Source: Bartonella phoceensis (GTDB taxonomy: Bacteria; Pseudomonadota; Alphaproteobacteria; Rhizobiales; Rhizobiaceae). From it: 45,111 nucleotides of DNA. Position 1 is the first letter of the stretch; the number at the start of each line of letters is the position of its first letter. The DNA is taken from contig NZ_CADEAD010000008.1 of the NCBI RefSeq assembly GCF_902825145.1, positions 1-45,111 on the forward strand, read 5' to 3'. The notes beneath the pieces were generated by a model, which worked only from the letters and a program-made list of their open reading frames with translations, had not been told where the DNA came from and did no database searches. The position numbers were made by a program, and so were the translations under genes. This document shows, one piece after another, positions 1 to 8,593 of the stretch.

Positions 1-2
1 TT

Positions 3-125
3 GGTGTGAATGCGCAAGTATCTCAAAATATCGTCTTCCATGCTGATGTTAATTATCAACAAAAACTCCAAAAAGCTGGTGTATCTGGAATGTATCTTTC
101 CGGTGGAATGCGCTACCGATTCTAA
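3..125 (+). CDS. Autotransporter beta-barrel, C-terminal end (partial, cut by window edge)
   Basis: Only the last 40 codons of this gene are in the window. The frame starting at base 3 reads GVNAQVSQNIVFHADVNYQQ and ends in SGGMRYRF followed by TAA. This is the final strands of an autotransporter beta-barrel, which normally ends in an aromatic residue (Phe here) that the BAM complex recognises in the outer membrane. It aligns almost residue for residue with the end of the complete autotransporter that follows (GVNAYFSKNI... SGGVRYRF), so the two are tandem paralogues on the same strand. The passenger lies outside the window, so its binding role cannot be assessed. Confidence 0.9.
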   Translation, partial: GVNAQVSQNIVFHADVNYQQKLQKAGVSGMYLSGGMRYRF

Positions 126-255
126 AAATCTTTGATTCACATCTTGAAATGTAATCAGCACTACATATGCTTCTTTTGTTGTTTACAAAAGTAACATAAT
201 GAGTTAAAAATTTTTGTTTAGAGAGGGGGGAGTGAATATTTAGGGATATATCTAT

Positions 256-2865
256 ATGAAGAAAAGCTTTTTACTACGCACAGTTTCTGGGATTTTGTTG
301 TGTTCTTATTCCACTTTGTCTTATGCCTACCCAGAAATGGCTACTACATACTCTACATCCTATAGCCCACAACCTAGTCCTGCAACTCCTCCAGCACAAC
401 CGTCTGGAAGTTCTATATCTCATCCAAAAGATTCTGAGACTGGACAACAATTAAGTGCGCGAGAAAGCTCTGCACGACAGGTACCAACGACATTACAAGT
501 GCCTTCAGGGCCTGGAGTTGCGCAACCAGTATCGCTTCCACTAATTCCTGCGTCAGTGGCTGGGGCCCTATCACCGGAACGTTTAACACCTATACACCCC
601 CTACAAGATGAAAAGCTACAATCTCCAATTGAATCTGTTAAAGGCAATACTGTAACACAGAGTGATATTAAAATACGCAGTCAATACATTATCGCAGATG
701 CACAAAATAAGGGTTCAATAATAAAATTAAGCCGAGTAAGGGGTTTATCAGACTTTGCAGCATTAAATTCAGCAAATGGCGGACACATTGATGCAACCGA
801 TGTTACTATGACGACGCGCGAAGCTGGTTTGTTAATCGCAAATAGTACAATGCACCTGAAAAATTCAACTGTAGTTGTTACCGGTGATGGTAGAGCTTAT
901 GGTATTCTTATTAAAGACAGCCGCAATTTCCCTGTGAATCAGAGTGCTGAAATAAGAAACAAGCCTAATGCTCCGAAATTTGATCCCAGTAATGTAGTCC
1001 TAGAAAATACAAAAATTTTCGTTGAACGCGGTATAGGTATCGGTATTTATGGTCCATCTACGAACACTAAAGTCAGTCTTAAGGATTCGGAAATTCATGC
1101 TGATGCTTTATTAAAAAATACAAAACATAAAGATAGTGAAAGTATTCCAGGAAATACCTTCACGTTAACTGCAGATCATTCCTTGTTGAAAGGGGGAGTA
1201 AGAACATTAGAAGAAAACAAAACAGTTTTTGATCTAAAGAAGGGAACGAAGTGGTTTTTAAACACGAGTAAAAACGTTTTGAGTTATGAGGATATAGACT
1301 TATTTGACCGTGAGCAGTTTGGTTTTAATCAAAAGTCATATTCTAATCTTTCTACATTGAAGCTGGCAGATAGTGCGATTGTATTTGATAAGCCAATGGG
1401 GAAAAATTACCAAACATTGTTTGTGGGGTCTAACCTGCAACGAGAAGATTCCGATGCACTACCAGTGGTTTATAGTACAATAGGGACTGCAGAAATTCAT
1501 TTAAACTCTCAATGGAGCGAAAATGCTCCGGTAACTGAACAAGAAACTGACCGTCTTTTGATTAGTGGTGATGTATCAGGAAGTACTGTAATCCACATTA
1601 ATCTTCTGAAAAACGATAAAAAAATAAGCGATGGTAATTCTGTTTGGAGAGAAGAAATATCTTCGTTACCTTTAGAAACGCAGGGAGTTTCGGTTATTCA
1701 AGTTTCAGGAAAAGCGAATAAAAATTCCTTTAAGCTTGCAAATGGCTACACCACAATAGATGGATCACCCTATAAATATATACTGGCTTCCTATGCACCA
1801 GGCACGTCCCATGCAAGCCAAAATCTCTTTGGCAGGAATGATCGTAATTTCTGGGATTTCCGTGTGCAAAATGACTACATTGACAAAGATAAGAAGGTCA
1901 GAGCACTTTTACCGCAGGTAGTAAATTACATTCTCACGCCCGGGAGTTTATTTTCTGCCGGATTTTCCGATATGAACAATCAAAATGTGCTGCTCGATGA
2001 TATACAAGCAACAGTGTTTGGAACAGAGAATGATAAAAAGAAAGGTATTTTCTTATCCTCCTACGGTGAGAGAGTTACCTTATCTTCGGACCGTGGTCCA
2101 CTGCATTATGGCTACGGTGCTGATGTAAACTATAATGCTGTGCAAATGGGTATTGCATTAGCTGCATTGGAAAGCAAAAATATCCGTACGCATTTTGGAA
2201 TTCTAGGTACGCACGGAAAACTTTCTTTTACTCCAAAGGATATGGAAGATTCTGAAAAGACAACACTTAATAAATGGTCATTCACGATCTATAACGGCAT
2301 CCAGCATAGCAATGGTGTATACGTTAATACACTTCTCTCCTACAGTACTCTGAAAGGCGATGTTACCACAGCTCTTTCTGGAAATGTCGCAAAATTAGAT
2401 GGTACGGAGACATTAAATTTATCTGCTACTCTTGGCAAAAAATTAGCAACTGCTACAAAAGGGCTAACATTTGAGCCGCAAATGCGATTTATGTATCAGA
2501 AACTCATGTTTGATGACATTTTAGATGTCAACAATCTGAAAATTGATATGGGTAATCCGCATCAATGGTTGATACAGATGGGTGGGCGTTTAACACAAAC
2601 TCTCACCACCCTAGGAGAAGATAATGCTCTTGCCTTCTATAGTAGGTTGAATGTTATTAAGACCTTTGGTGATGATGGAACGATAAAAATCACTGATACG
2701 TTTTATCTTGACCCTACCGGAGCTTCTGTTGAAGGAGGTGTTGGTGTTAATGCTTACTTCTCTAAAAATATCGCACTCCATGGTGATATTAGCTATCGGA
2801 AAAAACTTCAGAAAACTGGTGTATCTGGGACCAGTTTTTCTGGCGGAGTACGCTACCGTTTTTAA
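256..2865 (+). CDS. Autotransporter outer-membrane protein, Iba/Cfa-like (type V secretion)
   Basis: The protein has 869 residues. Residues 1-24 form a Sec signal peptide (MKKSFLLRT, a hydrophobic run, then LSYA before Tyr25). A Pro/Ser-rich stretch (about 28-110) is followed by a passenger (about 130-560) with Asn/Thr-rich, beta-helix-like segments such as ANGGHIDATDVTM and ANSTMHLKNSTV. The last ~260 residues are an autotransporter beta-barrel ending FSGGVRYRF with terminal Phe. Tandem autotransporters upstream of the virB locus are known in Bartonella as inducible Bartonella autotransporters (Iba/Cfa family). Assignment to that family is by context and architecture. The likely role is surface adhesion or antigenic variation, which is an inference. 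ATG at 256 is the first codon giving a proper signal peptide. A hairpin terminator follows the gene. No frameshift or missing barrel segment is visible. Confidence 0.9.
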   Translation: MKKSFLLRTVSGILLCSYSTLSYAYPEMATTYSTSYSPQPSPATPPAQPSGSSISHPKDSETGQQLSARESSARQVPTTLQVPSGPGVAQPVSLPLIPASVAGALSPERLTPIHPLQDEKLQSPIESVKGNTVTQSDIKIRSQYIIADAQNKGSIIKLSRVRGLSDFAALNSANGGHIDATDVTMTTREAGLLIANSTMHLKNSTVVVTGDGRAYGILIKDSRNFPVNQSAEIRNKPNAPKFDPSNVVLENTKIFVERGIGIGIYGPSTNTKVSLKDSEIHADALLKNTKHKDSESIPGNTFTLTADHSLLKGGVRTLEENKTVFDLKKGTKWFLNTSKNVLSYEDIDLFDREQFGFNQKSYSNLSTLKLADSAIVFDKPMGKNYQTLFVGSNLQREDSDALPVVYSTIGTAEIHLNSQWSENAPVTEQETDRLLISGDVSGSTVIHINLLKNDKKISDGNSVWREEISSLPLETQGVSVIQVSGKANKNSFKLANGYTTIDGSPYKYILASYAPGTSHASQNLFGRNDRNFWDFRVQNDYIDKDKKVRALLPQVVNYILTPGSLFSAGFSDMNNQNVLLDDIQATVFGTENDKKKGIFLSSYGERVTLSSDRGPLHYGYGADVNYNAVQMGIALAALESKNIRTHFGILGTHGKLSFTPKDMEDSEKTTLNKWSFTIYNGIQHSNGVYVNTLLSYSTLKGDVTTALSGNVAKLDGTETLNLSATLGKKLATATKGLTFEPQMRFMYQKLMFDDILDVNNLKIDMGNPHQWLIQMGGRLTQTLTTLGEDNALAFYSRLNVIKTFGDDGTIKITDTFYLDPTGASVEGGVGVNAYFSKNIALHGDISYRKKLQKTGVSGTSFSGGVRYRF

Positions 2866-2890
2866 GAGAAGAATCGATGTTTATTTAATA

Positions 2891-2918
2891 AAGGCGACAC
2901 GTTGTGTTGCCTTTTTTG
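2891..2918 (+). terminator. Rho-independent terminator of the autotransporter gene
   Basis: AAGGCGACAC, a GTT loop and GTGTTGCCTT form a stem with one G-U pair, followed by a run of T residues. It begins 25 bases after the autotransporter stop codon, the expected place for its terminator. Confidence 0.75.
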
Positions 2919-3087
2919 TTAATGAGGCTGCTATTTTTTAAAAAAATCTTATACAAGATCACCTGATATCAAAGTAAAAATGCCTTCTAATCAACAAGAT
3001 AGGAATGCCTCCATCTTCCCCTTTTAGAATCATTTACTTTCACAGTAAGACATAGTAAGAAGCGGATTTTTTGTTAGCATTAAAATT

Positions 3088-3168
3088 TCATAAATCATTG
3101 AGCCAAATTATTAAACCGCCCAAAGAGATTAAAAGAGGCGCAACCACACGATAAATTCTACGTTCCAT
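3088..3168 (-). CDS. Possible 26-residue single-span membrane peptide
   Basis: An ATG at 3168 on the minus strand opens a 26-codon frame reading MERRIYRVVAPLLISLGGLI, then IWLNDL and a stop. It has a positively charged N-terminus followed by one hydrophobic span, the usual build of very small inner-membrane proteins. It begins 11 bases after the stop codon of the upstream minus-strand gene, so the two could share a transcript. The ribosome binding site is weak. I do not recognise a family. Evidence is composition and placement only, so it may be chance. Confidence 0.35.
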   Translation of the reverse strand: MERRIYRVVAPLLISLGGLIIWLNDL

Positions 3169-3179
3169 AAATTATTTTA

Positions 3180-3719
3180 TCACTTAGAACGTTCGATATT
3201 GACCGAAACTGGATCACCAATTCCATCCGTTTCTTTTTTACGAGCAGCTATTTGCATAGCTTGAGAAAGATCATTGACTGCATCCAAATGCATTTGAAGC
3301 AATTCGCTATTACGATGTAATTTTTCTTGTAAATCCGATAACAAACTTTCAACCTCATTTTCAATATCTTCATTCATATAGCGTTTCATATCGCTTATAG
3401 ACTTATTAAGGTCACGTAAGCCACGTATTTTACATAAATTTATTTCTTCATAATCCGGCACACCACTGCTTTCTAGCATATTGCTTTCATAATCAACTAC
3501 TTGTGCCAACCCTTTAACAGCTGCAACAAACTTTGTCATTGCCCAATCACGATCAATAAGAGTATTATCAAGGACTTTTGCTTTTGATACAAAACTCTCA
3601 TCACCATATTGCACTACAGACATTTTCACTTCCCCTTCAACAGTATTATTTAATCTTGCTTTCAAATAAGGGAAATCAAACAGCTTCCCTTCAATGCTGC
3701 TACGCTCAATTGAATTCAT
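3180..3719 (-). CDS. Hypothetical protein, predicted coiled coil C-terminal half
   Basis: The 179-residue product starts at the ATG at 3719 (MNSIERSSIEGKLFDFPYLK). An in-frame ATG at 3749 would add ten Cys-rich residues (MCCCWSTIRV) and looks less likely. A GGAG lies about 12 bases before the chosen start. The protein is soluble and acidic, with no signal peptide or membrane span. The second half (about 105-165) is rich in Leu/Glu/Asp heptad-like spacing (NEDIENEVESLLSDLQEKL), suggesting a coiled coil. I do not recognise the family and assign no function. Upstream (higher coordinates) the minus strand holds only broken frames, so this may be the surviving member of a decayed, perhaps phage- or plasmid-derived, cluster. 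Confidence 0.6.
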   Translation of the reverse strand: MNSIERSSIEGKLFDFPYLKARLNNTVEGEVKMSVVQYGDESFVSKAKVLDNTLIDRDWAMTKFVAAVKGLAQVVDYESNMLESSGVPDYEEINLCKIRGLRDLNKSISDMKRYMNEDIENEVESLLSDLQEKLHRNSELLQMHLDAVNDLSQAMQIAARKKETDGIGDPVSVNIERSK

Positions 3720-4795
3720 TACGCGAATAGTGCTCCAACAACAGCACAATAATCCTCACAGCGTATATCTATCCGACTTTTAACGCATTAAATGAAACAT
3801 TTTCTTTTGCTTTGCTCCCAAATTGCCATTGGTGCGATACCAATTCACCAAAACGCTGTAAATCCCCAAATCACTCTGCAGTGGAATCAGAAATCTTCAA
3901 ATTTATTCCGCCTCTCTTGGAAAAAACGACAACGCGTTGAAACCAAGCATATGCCCCTAAATTTGGTACATATAAAGGCCTAGCCCCTTTAAAGACTTCA
4001 AAATTTTAAAGATTGCAGCATTTTACTCTCCATAACCTTTAGCTTTCTACGCCACGTACTAAATGCTGTATAGTTTTGGCACTCCACGGAATCAGCCCAC
4101 ACCCATTCAGAAAGATTTACCCTCCTTACATGCTCAATTCCGTATAAGCACAACACTCTGTGTACAACAAAAAATACTCTCCTGCGCAGACTAACCATAC
4201 GGCAACATTAAAAAAGATATCTCATACTAGCTCAATAGCTATAAATCTCCCTTTTTTAATGATCATTCGCTTTTCTTTGCAGTGAGCAACTATATAGGAT
4301 TTTTAAAACCCTTTCAAGAGTTCTTAAAAAACGTACACCCATATAATCTTTCAATACCATAAACTCTTAAAATTATCTCACACTGATATTGTCGGTATTT
4401 TATTGACAAAATAGTCTTCTGGTACGATTTATACTCCATAATGTGTGGTTCGTCGCTATTCATATCGTTTTACGCTCATTCTATACGTAAAAAACAAAAA
4501 TTGTAGGTTTCCTCTACAAAAATAAAGCTTCTGCTGTGAACTTTCCTTTATTTCCAACATTCAACGATGAGGCTAACTGCAGCTCTTCCCCTTCAATAAT
4601 CATATTGCATATTTTTTCAGAAAGCAGTTTTAACAGAAAATCTTCGCTTTTTTTCATACTGCCTAAGGCTAAAGCGCATCACATCCTCATAAAAAAATTT
4701 TAAGCTTGCTGAGGATATTGTATCAACATATATTACAGGTTGTAACATAATATTCTTTACAAAATTGATACCGCAAAGAACAGAAAGAGGTTCTT
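3720..4795. other. Gene-poor, decayed region
   Basis: No convincing gene is visible. Short open frames exist on both strands (for example minus-strand 3998-4198, which reads SEWVWADSVECQNYTAFSTW). The interruptions and lack of ribosome binding sites suggest remnants of a former minus-strand gene rather than a working one. The base composition is AT-rich throughout. Confidence 0.5.
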
Positions 4796-4891
4796 ATGGC
4801 TGAAATAATAAAAACTGCTATGCTTTATTCAACACTGATTGTCACCATCAATACTGTGGTCGTTTTAGCTCTCATAATAGAGATGCAGTAA
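4796..4891 (+). CDS. Possible 31-residue membrane peptide
   Basis: The ATG at 4796 is preceded by an AAAGAGG ribosome binding site at a good distance (5 bases between GG and ATG). The frame reads MAEIIKTAMLYSTLIVTINT, then VVVLALIIEMQ and TAA. The central ~20 residues form one hydrophobic helix flanked by Lys at the start and Glu/Gln at the end. The good ribosome binding site in otherwise empty DNA is the main argument for it being real. Size and build resemble small accessory subunits of membrane complexes, but there is no neighbour to pair it with and no recognised family. Confidence 0.4.
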   Translation: MAEIIKTAMLYSTLIVTINTVVVLALIIEMQ

Positions 4892-5561
4892 ACACGCTTT
4901 TTAACCTTTTATTATGATCTACGCAACTGGGTGCTCCAAATTTTTATAAGCTCTCTCAAATTCGCGTAAGATTGAAGAAGGATTTTAAGTCAGCGAGGTA
5001 TATTGCACCCCAATTCTAGCTATCACTTCCACCTATTCTCTTGTATTACTCTTTGCTTTTTGTGTGTAGATTTCATAATGAAGCTTTATGTTTTCTATCT
5101 TGAATCATAATGATTCTTTTAAATTGATCCGCTTCTCTCTCTCTAAAAAATGGAGCCTCTTCTCTTTATCACTCTGTAATAAGCTTGCTGTTTCTCAAAT
5201 GGGTTTTATCTTGCTAATGAATGAGATGATTCACTTCATAGACGCACGAAAGAAATGTTGTCCTAAACATCCCATTGAATTTTATATTTCTATACTTGAT
5301 TGATGCAAAAGAAAACTGAAAGCAAAGAGAGGGCATTATATTTTAAAAAGGCATGCATGTGCTCTATCATCGTCCTGAAAAAATGTTTTACAACACGACA
5401 GATCATCTTGTCATTTTTCTCTCAACAAAGAGTAAAAACCAAAAAATGAAACCTTATTAGCTTTTGATAAAATGTATGAGATATAATTTGTGCTCACATT
5501 ATTTGAAATGAAAATCTGTTTACTTGTATTAAGAGCTACTAAATACTTGCATACGAAAGAG
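4892..5561. other. Intergenic, no supported gene
   Basis: A 71-codon frame at 5088-5303 (+) exists but has low-complexity Ser/Leu/Phe content typical of AT-rich noise and no clear ribosome binding site. The terminator at 5562-5593 implies that some transcript ends here. A small RNA in 5300-5560 is possible but is not shown by the sequence alone. Confidence 0.4.
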
Positions 5562-5593
5562 AAAAAACCTCCACAATAGAGAGGAGGTTTTTC
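5562..5593. terminator. Bidirectional Rho-independent terminator
   Basis: AAAAACCTCC (5563-5572) and GGAGGTTTTT (5583-5592) are perfect inverted arms around a 10-base loop. Because the arms end in A/T runs, the element could terminate from either strand: the minus-strand eexN cluster, or an unidentified plus-strand transcript. Confidence 0.7.
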
Positions 5594-5689
5594 ATTGATT
5601 GAAGCCTCTATCTTTGCTGTTTAAGTCAAAACAATCTCTCACTTGAAAAAGAATAAAAAACAATATTGTTCCAATGAATCTTGTTTATA

Positions 5690-5817
5690 ACTTCACCACT
5701 ATTCTTTTGTCTTTCAAATGCACAAAATTTGAAACTCAATTTTTTAACCTCTAAAAAGAGGTCCCAGCAACCACCTATCGAGCATTTTATAATTTTGAGA
5801 TGATCGTATTGATAGAC
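5690..5817 (-). pseudogene. Fragment of a third eexN-type gene (3' end only)
   Basis: The stretch just downstream of the intact eexN copy (GAGCATTTTATAATTTTGAG and following) repeats, with mismatches, the 3' part of that gene (AAACATTTTTACAATTTTGAG region). The preceding bases around 5705-5745 (CTTTCAAATGCACAAAATTTGAAA) resemble the spacer between the two intact copies. No open frame with a lipobox remains. It looks like the residue of a tandem eexN array of at least three members. Confidence 0.5.
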
Positions 5818-6024
5818 TTAATCAAGCCCTCGACTTGCTCGTAAAACATTTTTACAATTTTGAGACGATTGTAAAGATGGACCTCCAGATCGACATTTCA
5901 GGTACCATTTGTCGAGTAATTTTCCATCTTTCTTAAAATCTTCTACGCTGTAATTTTTTTCTTTACAACCAGCAACAAAAAGTCCAGTGCAAAGAAGCAA
6001 TGTTGTTATAATGGCTTTGTTCAT
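5818..6024 (-). CDS. EexN-type small lipoprotein (T4SS entry-exclusion family)
   Basis: The 68-residue product has a lipoprotein signal, MNKAIITTLLLCTGLFVAGC, with the lipobox Cys at position 20. The mature part contains the family pattern YSVEDFKKDGKLLDKWYLKC followed by SSQNCKN, with conserved Cys residues. EexN-family lipoproteins act in conjugative type IV systems as periplasmic entry-exclusion factors. In Bartonella, paralogues are common near T4SS loci. The role here is inferred, because conjugation functions appear lost. AGAGGAAT precedes the ATG at 6024. The next gene upstream on the same strand is a close paralogue. The C-terminus (RASRGLD) differs from the paralogue and may be altered by recombination with the fragment downstream. 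Confidence 0.8.
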   Translation of the reverse strand: MNKAIITTLLLCTGLFVAGCKEKNYSVEDFKKDGKLLDKWYLKCRSGGPSLQSSQNCKNVLRASRGLD

Positions 6025-6075
6025 AAATAAATTCCTCTTCTCTTTTTCAAATTCACGAAGTTTGAAATAATTTTT

Positions 6076-6291
6076 TTAGCGTCCCATAAAAAGTTCCACA
6101 TATGCTTGTTGGGCATTTTTACAATTTTTGGATGTCTTTACAGAAGATGGTCCCATCTTTTCACATTTTGTTCCCCATTCATCGAGCAATTTGTGATTTT
6201 TCTTAAACTCTTCTACGCTATAAGTTTTTTCACAACCAGCAACACCAAGTCCAGTGCAAAACAGCAATACTGTAATGATAACTTTCTTCAT
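6076..6291 (-). CDS. EexN-type small lipoprotein, paralogue
   Basis: The 71-residue product starts at the ATG at 6291, with GGGGAAT upstream; the codon before it is TTG, so a longer form is unlikely. The lipoprotein signal KKVIITVLLFCTGLGVAGC is followed by EKTYSVEEFKKNHKLLDEWG, TKC and SKNCKNAQQAYVEL, the same layout as the gene at 5818-6024 (lipobox Cys, SVE-FKK motif, W, paired Cys). It belongs to the EexN family, whose members are outer- or inner-membrane-anchored lipoproteins linked to entry exclusion in conjugation. The pair arose by tandem duplication, and similar leader sequence precedes each gene. Confidence 0.8.
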   Translation of the reverse strand: MKKVIITVLLFCTGLGVAGCEKTYSVEEFKKNHKLLDEWGTKCEKMGPSSVKTSKNCKNAQQAYVELFMGR

Positions 6292-7312
6292 CAATAAATT
6301 CCCCGTCTGTCTTTCAATTCAATAAAACAATGTGTTTTACATAATCTCTCTATTGTTCTTGAAATACTTCCCTTGGACGAATACGTGCAGCTTCAATATG
6401 CGTGTAATAAATGACAATACAACGCACTTTTGTAAGATGTGCATTTATAACAGTGCCTGTACATCTGTTTATTATGTTTGAAGTTTTTGAAATTCAGCAA
6501 CAATTTGATAGTTTTATGCTTTTCAATATCAAGCAACATAAACATCTAAGTGATAAGCATAATAATGCCTGTTATCGTTGCAATTTACCAGCAAACAAAA
6601 ACAACATCTCTCCAATCCCCTGATTGCACCCTCACCACTTAAAATCACCGAAAAAACAAAGAAAGTTTTGGTGTCATTTCACCATACACTTACAAAATGC
6701 CGATAGAAATATTCAAAAAACAATCTTACATATCTCAACAGAACTAAGAAATCAGGCTAAATCCCCCTAAGACCCTATTATAGTAACATCAAATAATGTG
6801 CGACTATAAAACAGCACAAATGCAAAAAAAATAATATCCATAGAATGATAAATAATTTCTTTTGTACGTTTGAAGAGAATTAAATTTTATAAAGCACAAA
6901 TCTTAGTAAACGAACTACTTATCCCCCCTCCGAAATTGAATATAGATTCACAAATAATGGATAGCTGAAAAACAACCAGCAATACTATTCAGTCATATTA
7001 TTAACTTTTCTTTAATAAAATAAACAAGAAAGAACTTCACATTTAGAAATATTATCAACAAAATTCTTTAAAAACGGTACAAATCTCTAGAGAAAATACG
7101 CGATGTTAAATTTAAGATAAGCATCCCTCTAAGGAAGAGATGAAGAAAAAGAATTGTCTGTAAGATTTAGTTATACGGTTTTAAACGCTGCAAAACAATT
7201 CTTTTTACGGCATAAATGGTATTAAGTAGCCATAACAAAAGTAGAAATGCTTTTGTCTTTACATAGTTTGTATCAAAAACAATTGATATTCCTTTTAGAT
7301 AAAGTGCGTACC
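6292..7312. other. AT-rich intergenic DNA without a supported gene
   Basis: Several short frames occur (for example 6411-6623 plus), but none has a ribosome binding site together with protein-like composition. Nothing recognisable as an RNA gene or mobile element is seen. It reads as decayed accessory DNA between the eexN pair and the parA remnant. Confidence 0.45.
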
Positions 7313-7568
7313 ATGAAACAAATTCACCATATGCAGTATTTTGTTGATGAAGTTGACCTTGCGAGATTGCAGCTTACAGAAGACATAATGGCGAAATTTC
7401 ATAGATGAATTTAAATCAAATATGCTCTCTCTTATCTGTTTGAATATCACAACGGCCTTCATTTTCATTGCCGCGATAGGATGTCTCGCATCAAAAATGC
7501 TAACTTTTATTTGCACCATCCAAATTTATTCTCGAACGATAAGAGAGCTGTTATACATAACAAAATAA
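7313..7568 (+). pseudogene. Probable frameshifted small membrane-protein gene
   Basis: The frame from ATG 7313 reads MKQIHHMQYFVDEVDLARLQ and stops after MAKFHR. One base later, in the next frame, the reading continues without a stop as DEFKSNMLSLICLNITTAFI, then a hydrophobic run to a stop at 7568. Together they would give about 85 residues with a soluble head and one membrane span (about LNITTAFIFIAAIGCL). The join in protein-like text suggests a single-base indel in a former gene. I recognise no family. An alternative reading is chance. Confidence 0.3.
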
Positions 7569-7736
7569 CCAGCCAATAGCAAATTTATGCAAACTCTTGA
7601 AAGGAATGCAAAGGAACAAAGTAATCAGACTATAGTACATAATCACAACATATCCCAACCAAGTTTTACATCTACCATATTTGCTTTTTAAGAAGATAAA
7701 TCATGTCAATAAAAACGTATTATCGTATATCATTTT

Positions 7737-7967
7737 TTACACTTTTCCGTATTTCTGTGAAAGTAATTCGCGTACTTCATCTGCTATTTTTGTTCCACGG
7801 CTTGCACAACTCATCTTAATCAAACGATGTAAACTTTCCGGCACATCAATCGTGAGACGCTTCATACCTCCATCCATGCTCCCTTTATGGTTTTCTACCC
7901 ATGCATCGGCCGTTAAAGGAATTGATTTATGGGTTGGCTTTGTACCAATTTTAATTTTTTTATTCAT
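7737..7967 (-). CDS. Ribbon-helix-helix partition-type protein, partner of ParA
   Basis: The 76-residue product has a basic, flexible N-terminus (MNKKIKIGTKPTHKSIP) followed by a ribbon-helix-helix fold: the strand MKRLTIDVPESLHRLIK and helices SCASRGTKIADEVRELLSQK. Its start overlaps the end of the ParA gene by 4 bases (ATGA), so the two are translationally coupled. Small RHH proteins following ParA ATPases (ParG-like) bind the plasmid centromere and modulate ParA, which is the expected role. Here the pair lies on what appears to be the chromosome, so it may be a plasmid or ICE remnant. The frame is intact. Confidence 0.75.
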   Translation of the reverse strand: MNKKIKIGTKPTHKSIPLTADAWVENHKGSMDGGMKRLTIDVPESLHRLIKMSCASRGTKIADEVRELLSQKYGKV

Positions 7968-8593
7968 CGTGCTAACTCCTTGATTTCCGCTGCAACAGCT
8001 TCGATCTCTGCTGCCGCTGGTCCTTGCTTATCAACTTCATAGACAGCCTTTCCCTGTGCTGCAGCTTCTGCAAAAATCACACGCTGAGCAACGCTAGCAG
8101 AAAGGACATGCACAGGATATACCGCAAGGGCTTCGCCCACATCACGTCCTATCGCTGTATTGACTATTTTACGATTAATAACAAAAACAGATTTCAGATT
8201 TTCTTTATAAACACGGGCTTCATCAATCAGTTTTACAATTCCATCAGCCGCCCAAATATCATATGGGCTAGGCTGCACAGGAATGAGCACCAAATCCGAA
8301 GCCATAAGGGCACTGCGGGCAAGATCGGTCACGCGCGGAGGACCGTCAATAATGATATGATCATAATTATGAGCAATCTGCACAATCTCTTTGTGAACCG
8401 TTGGACGCGGTAAACCAACAACCGAAAACAAAGGAGCACCTTCACGGGCAGCAGCCCAATCCAATGCACTCCCTTGCGGATCGACATCAATAAGCAACAC
8501 ACGTGCCCCAGTACGTGCGAAGTTCGCAGCAAGGTTCACGCTCAACGTGGTTTTTCCTACCCCCCCTTTTTGGTTCAAGAGTCCAATGATCAT
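7964..8593 (-). CDS. parA: ParA-family partition ATPase (plasmid type Ib size)
   Basis: The 209-residue product has the deviant Walker A motif QKGGVGKTT at about 8-16, Walker A' LLIDVDPQGSALDW, and Walker B HIIIDGPP. It lacks the N-terminal DNA-binding domain of larger ParA proteins, which fits type Ib partition ATPases of small alphaproteobacterial plasmids and ICEs. It would hydrolyse ATP on nucleoid DNA to separate replicons. A GAAAGGCG ribosome binding site lies 8 bases before the ATG at 8593. It is coupled to the RHH gene downstream. No replication gene (repA/repC) is visible nearby, so an active replicon is not supported. I read it as a leftover of a conjugative element. Confidence 0.85.
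   Translation of the reverse strand: MIIGLLNQKGGVGKTTLSVNLAANFARTGARVLLIDVDPQGSALDWAAAREGAPLFSVVGLPRPTVHKEIVQIAHNYDHIIIDGPPRVTDLARSALMASDLVLIPVQPSPYDIWAADGIVKLIDEARVYKENLKSVFVINRKIVNTAIGRDVGEALAVYPVHVLSASVAQRVIFAEAAAQGKAVYEVDKQGPAAAEIEAVAAEIKELAR

Noticed and set aside
420..647. Reverse open frame inside the autotransporter gene
   Set aside because: It is antisense to a strongly supported gene, has odd Cys/Gly content and no ribosome binding site.
5088..5303. Plus-strand 71-codon frame
   Set aside because: Ser/Leu/Phe-rich, no ribosome binding site, no neighbours on the strand.
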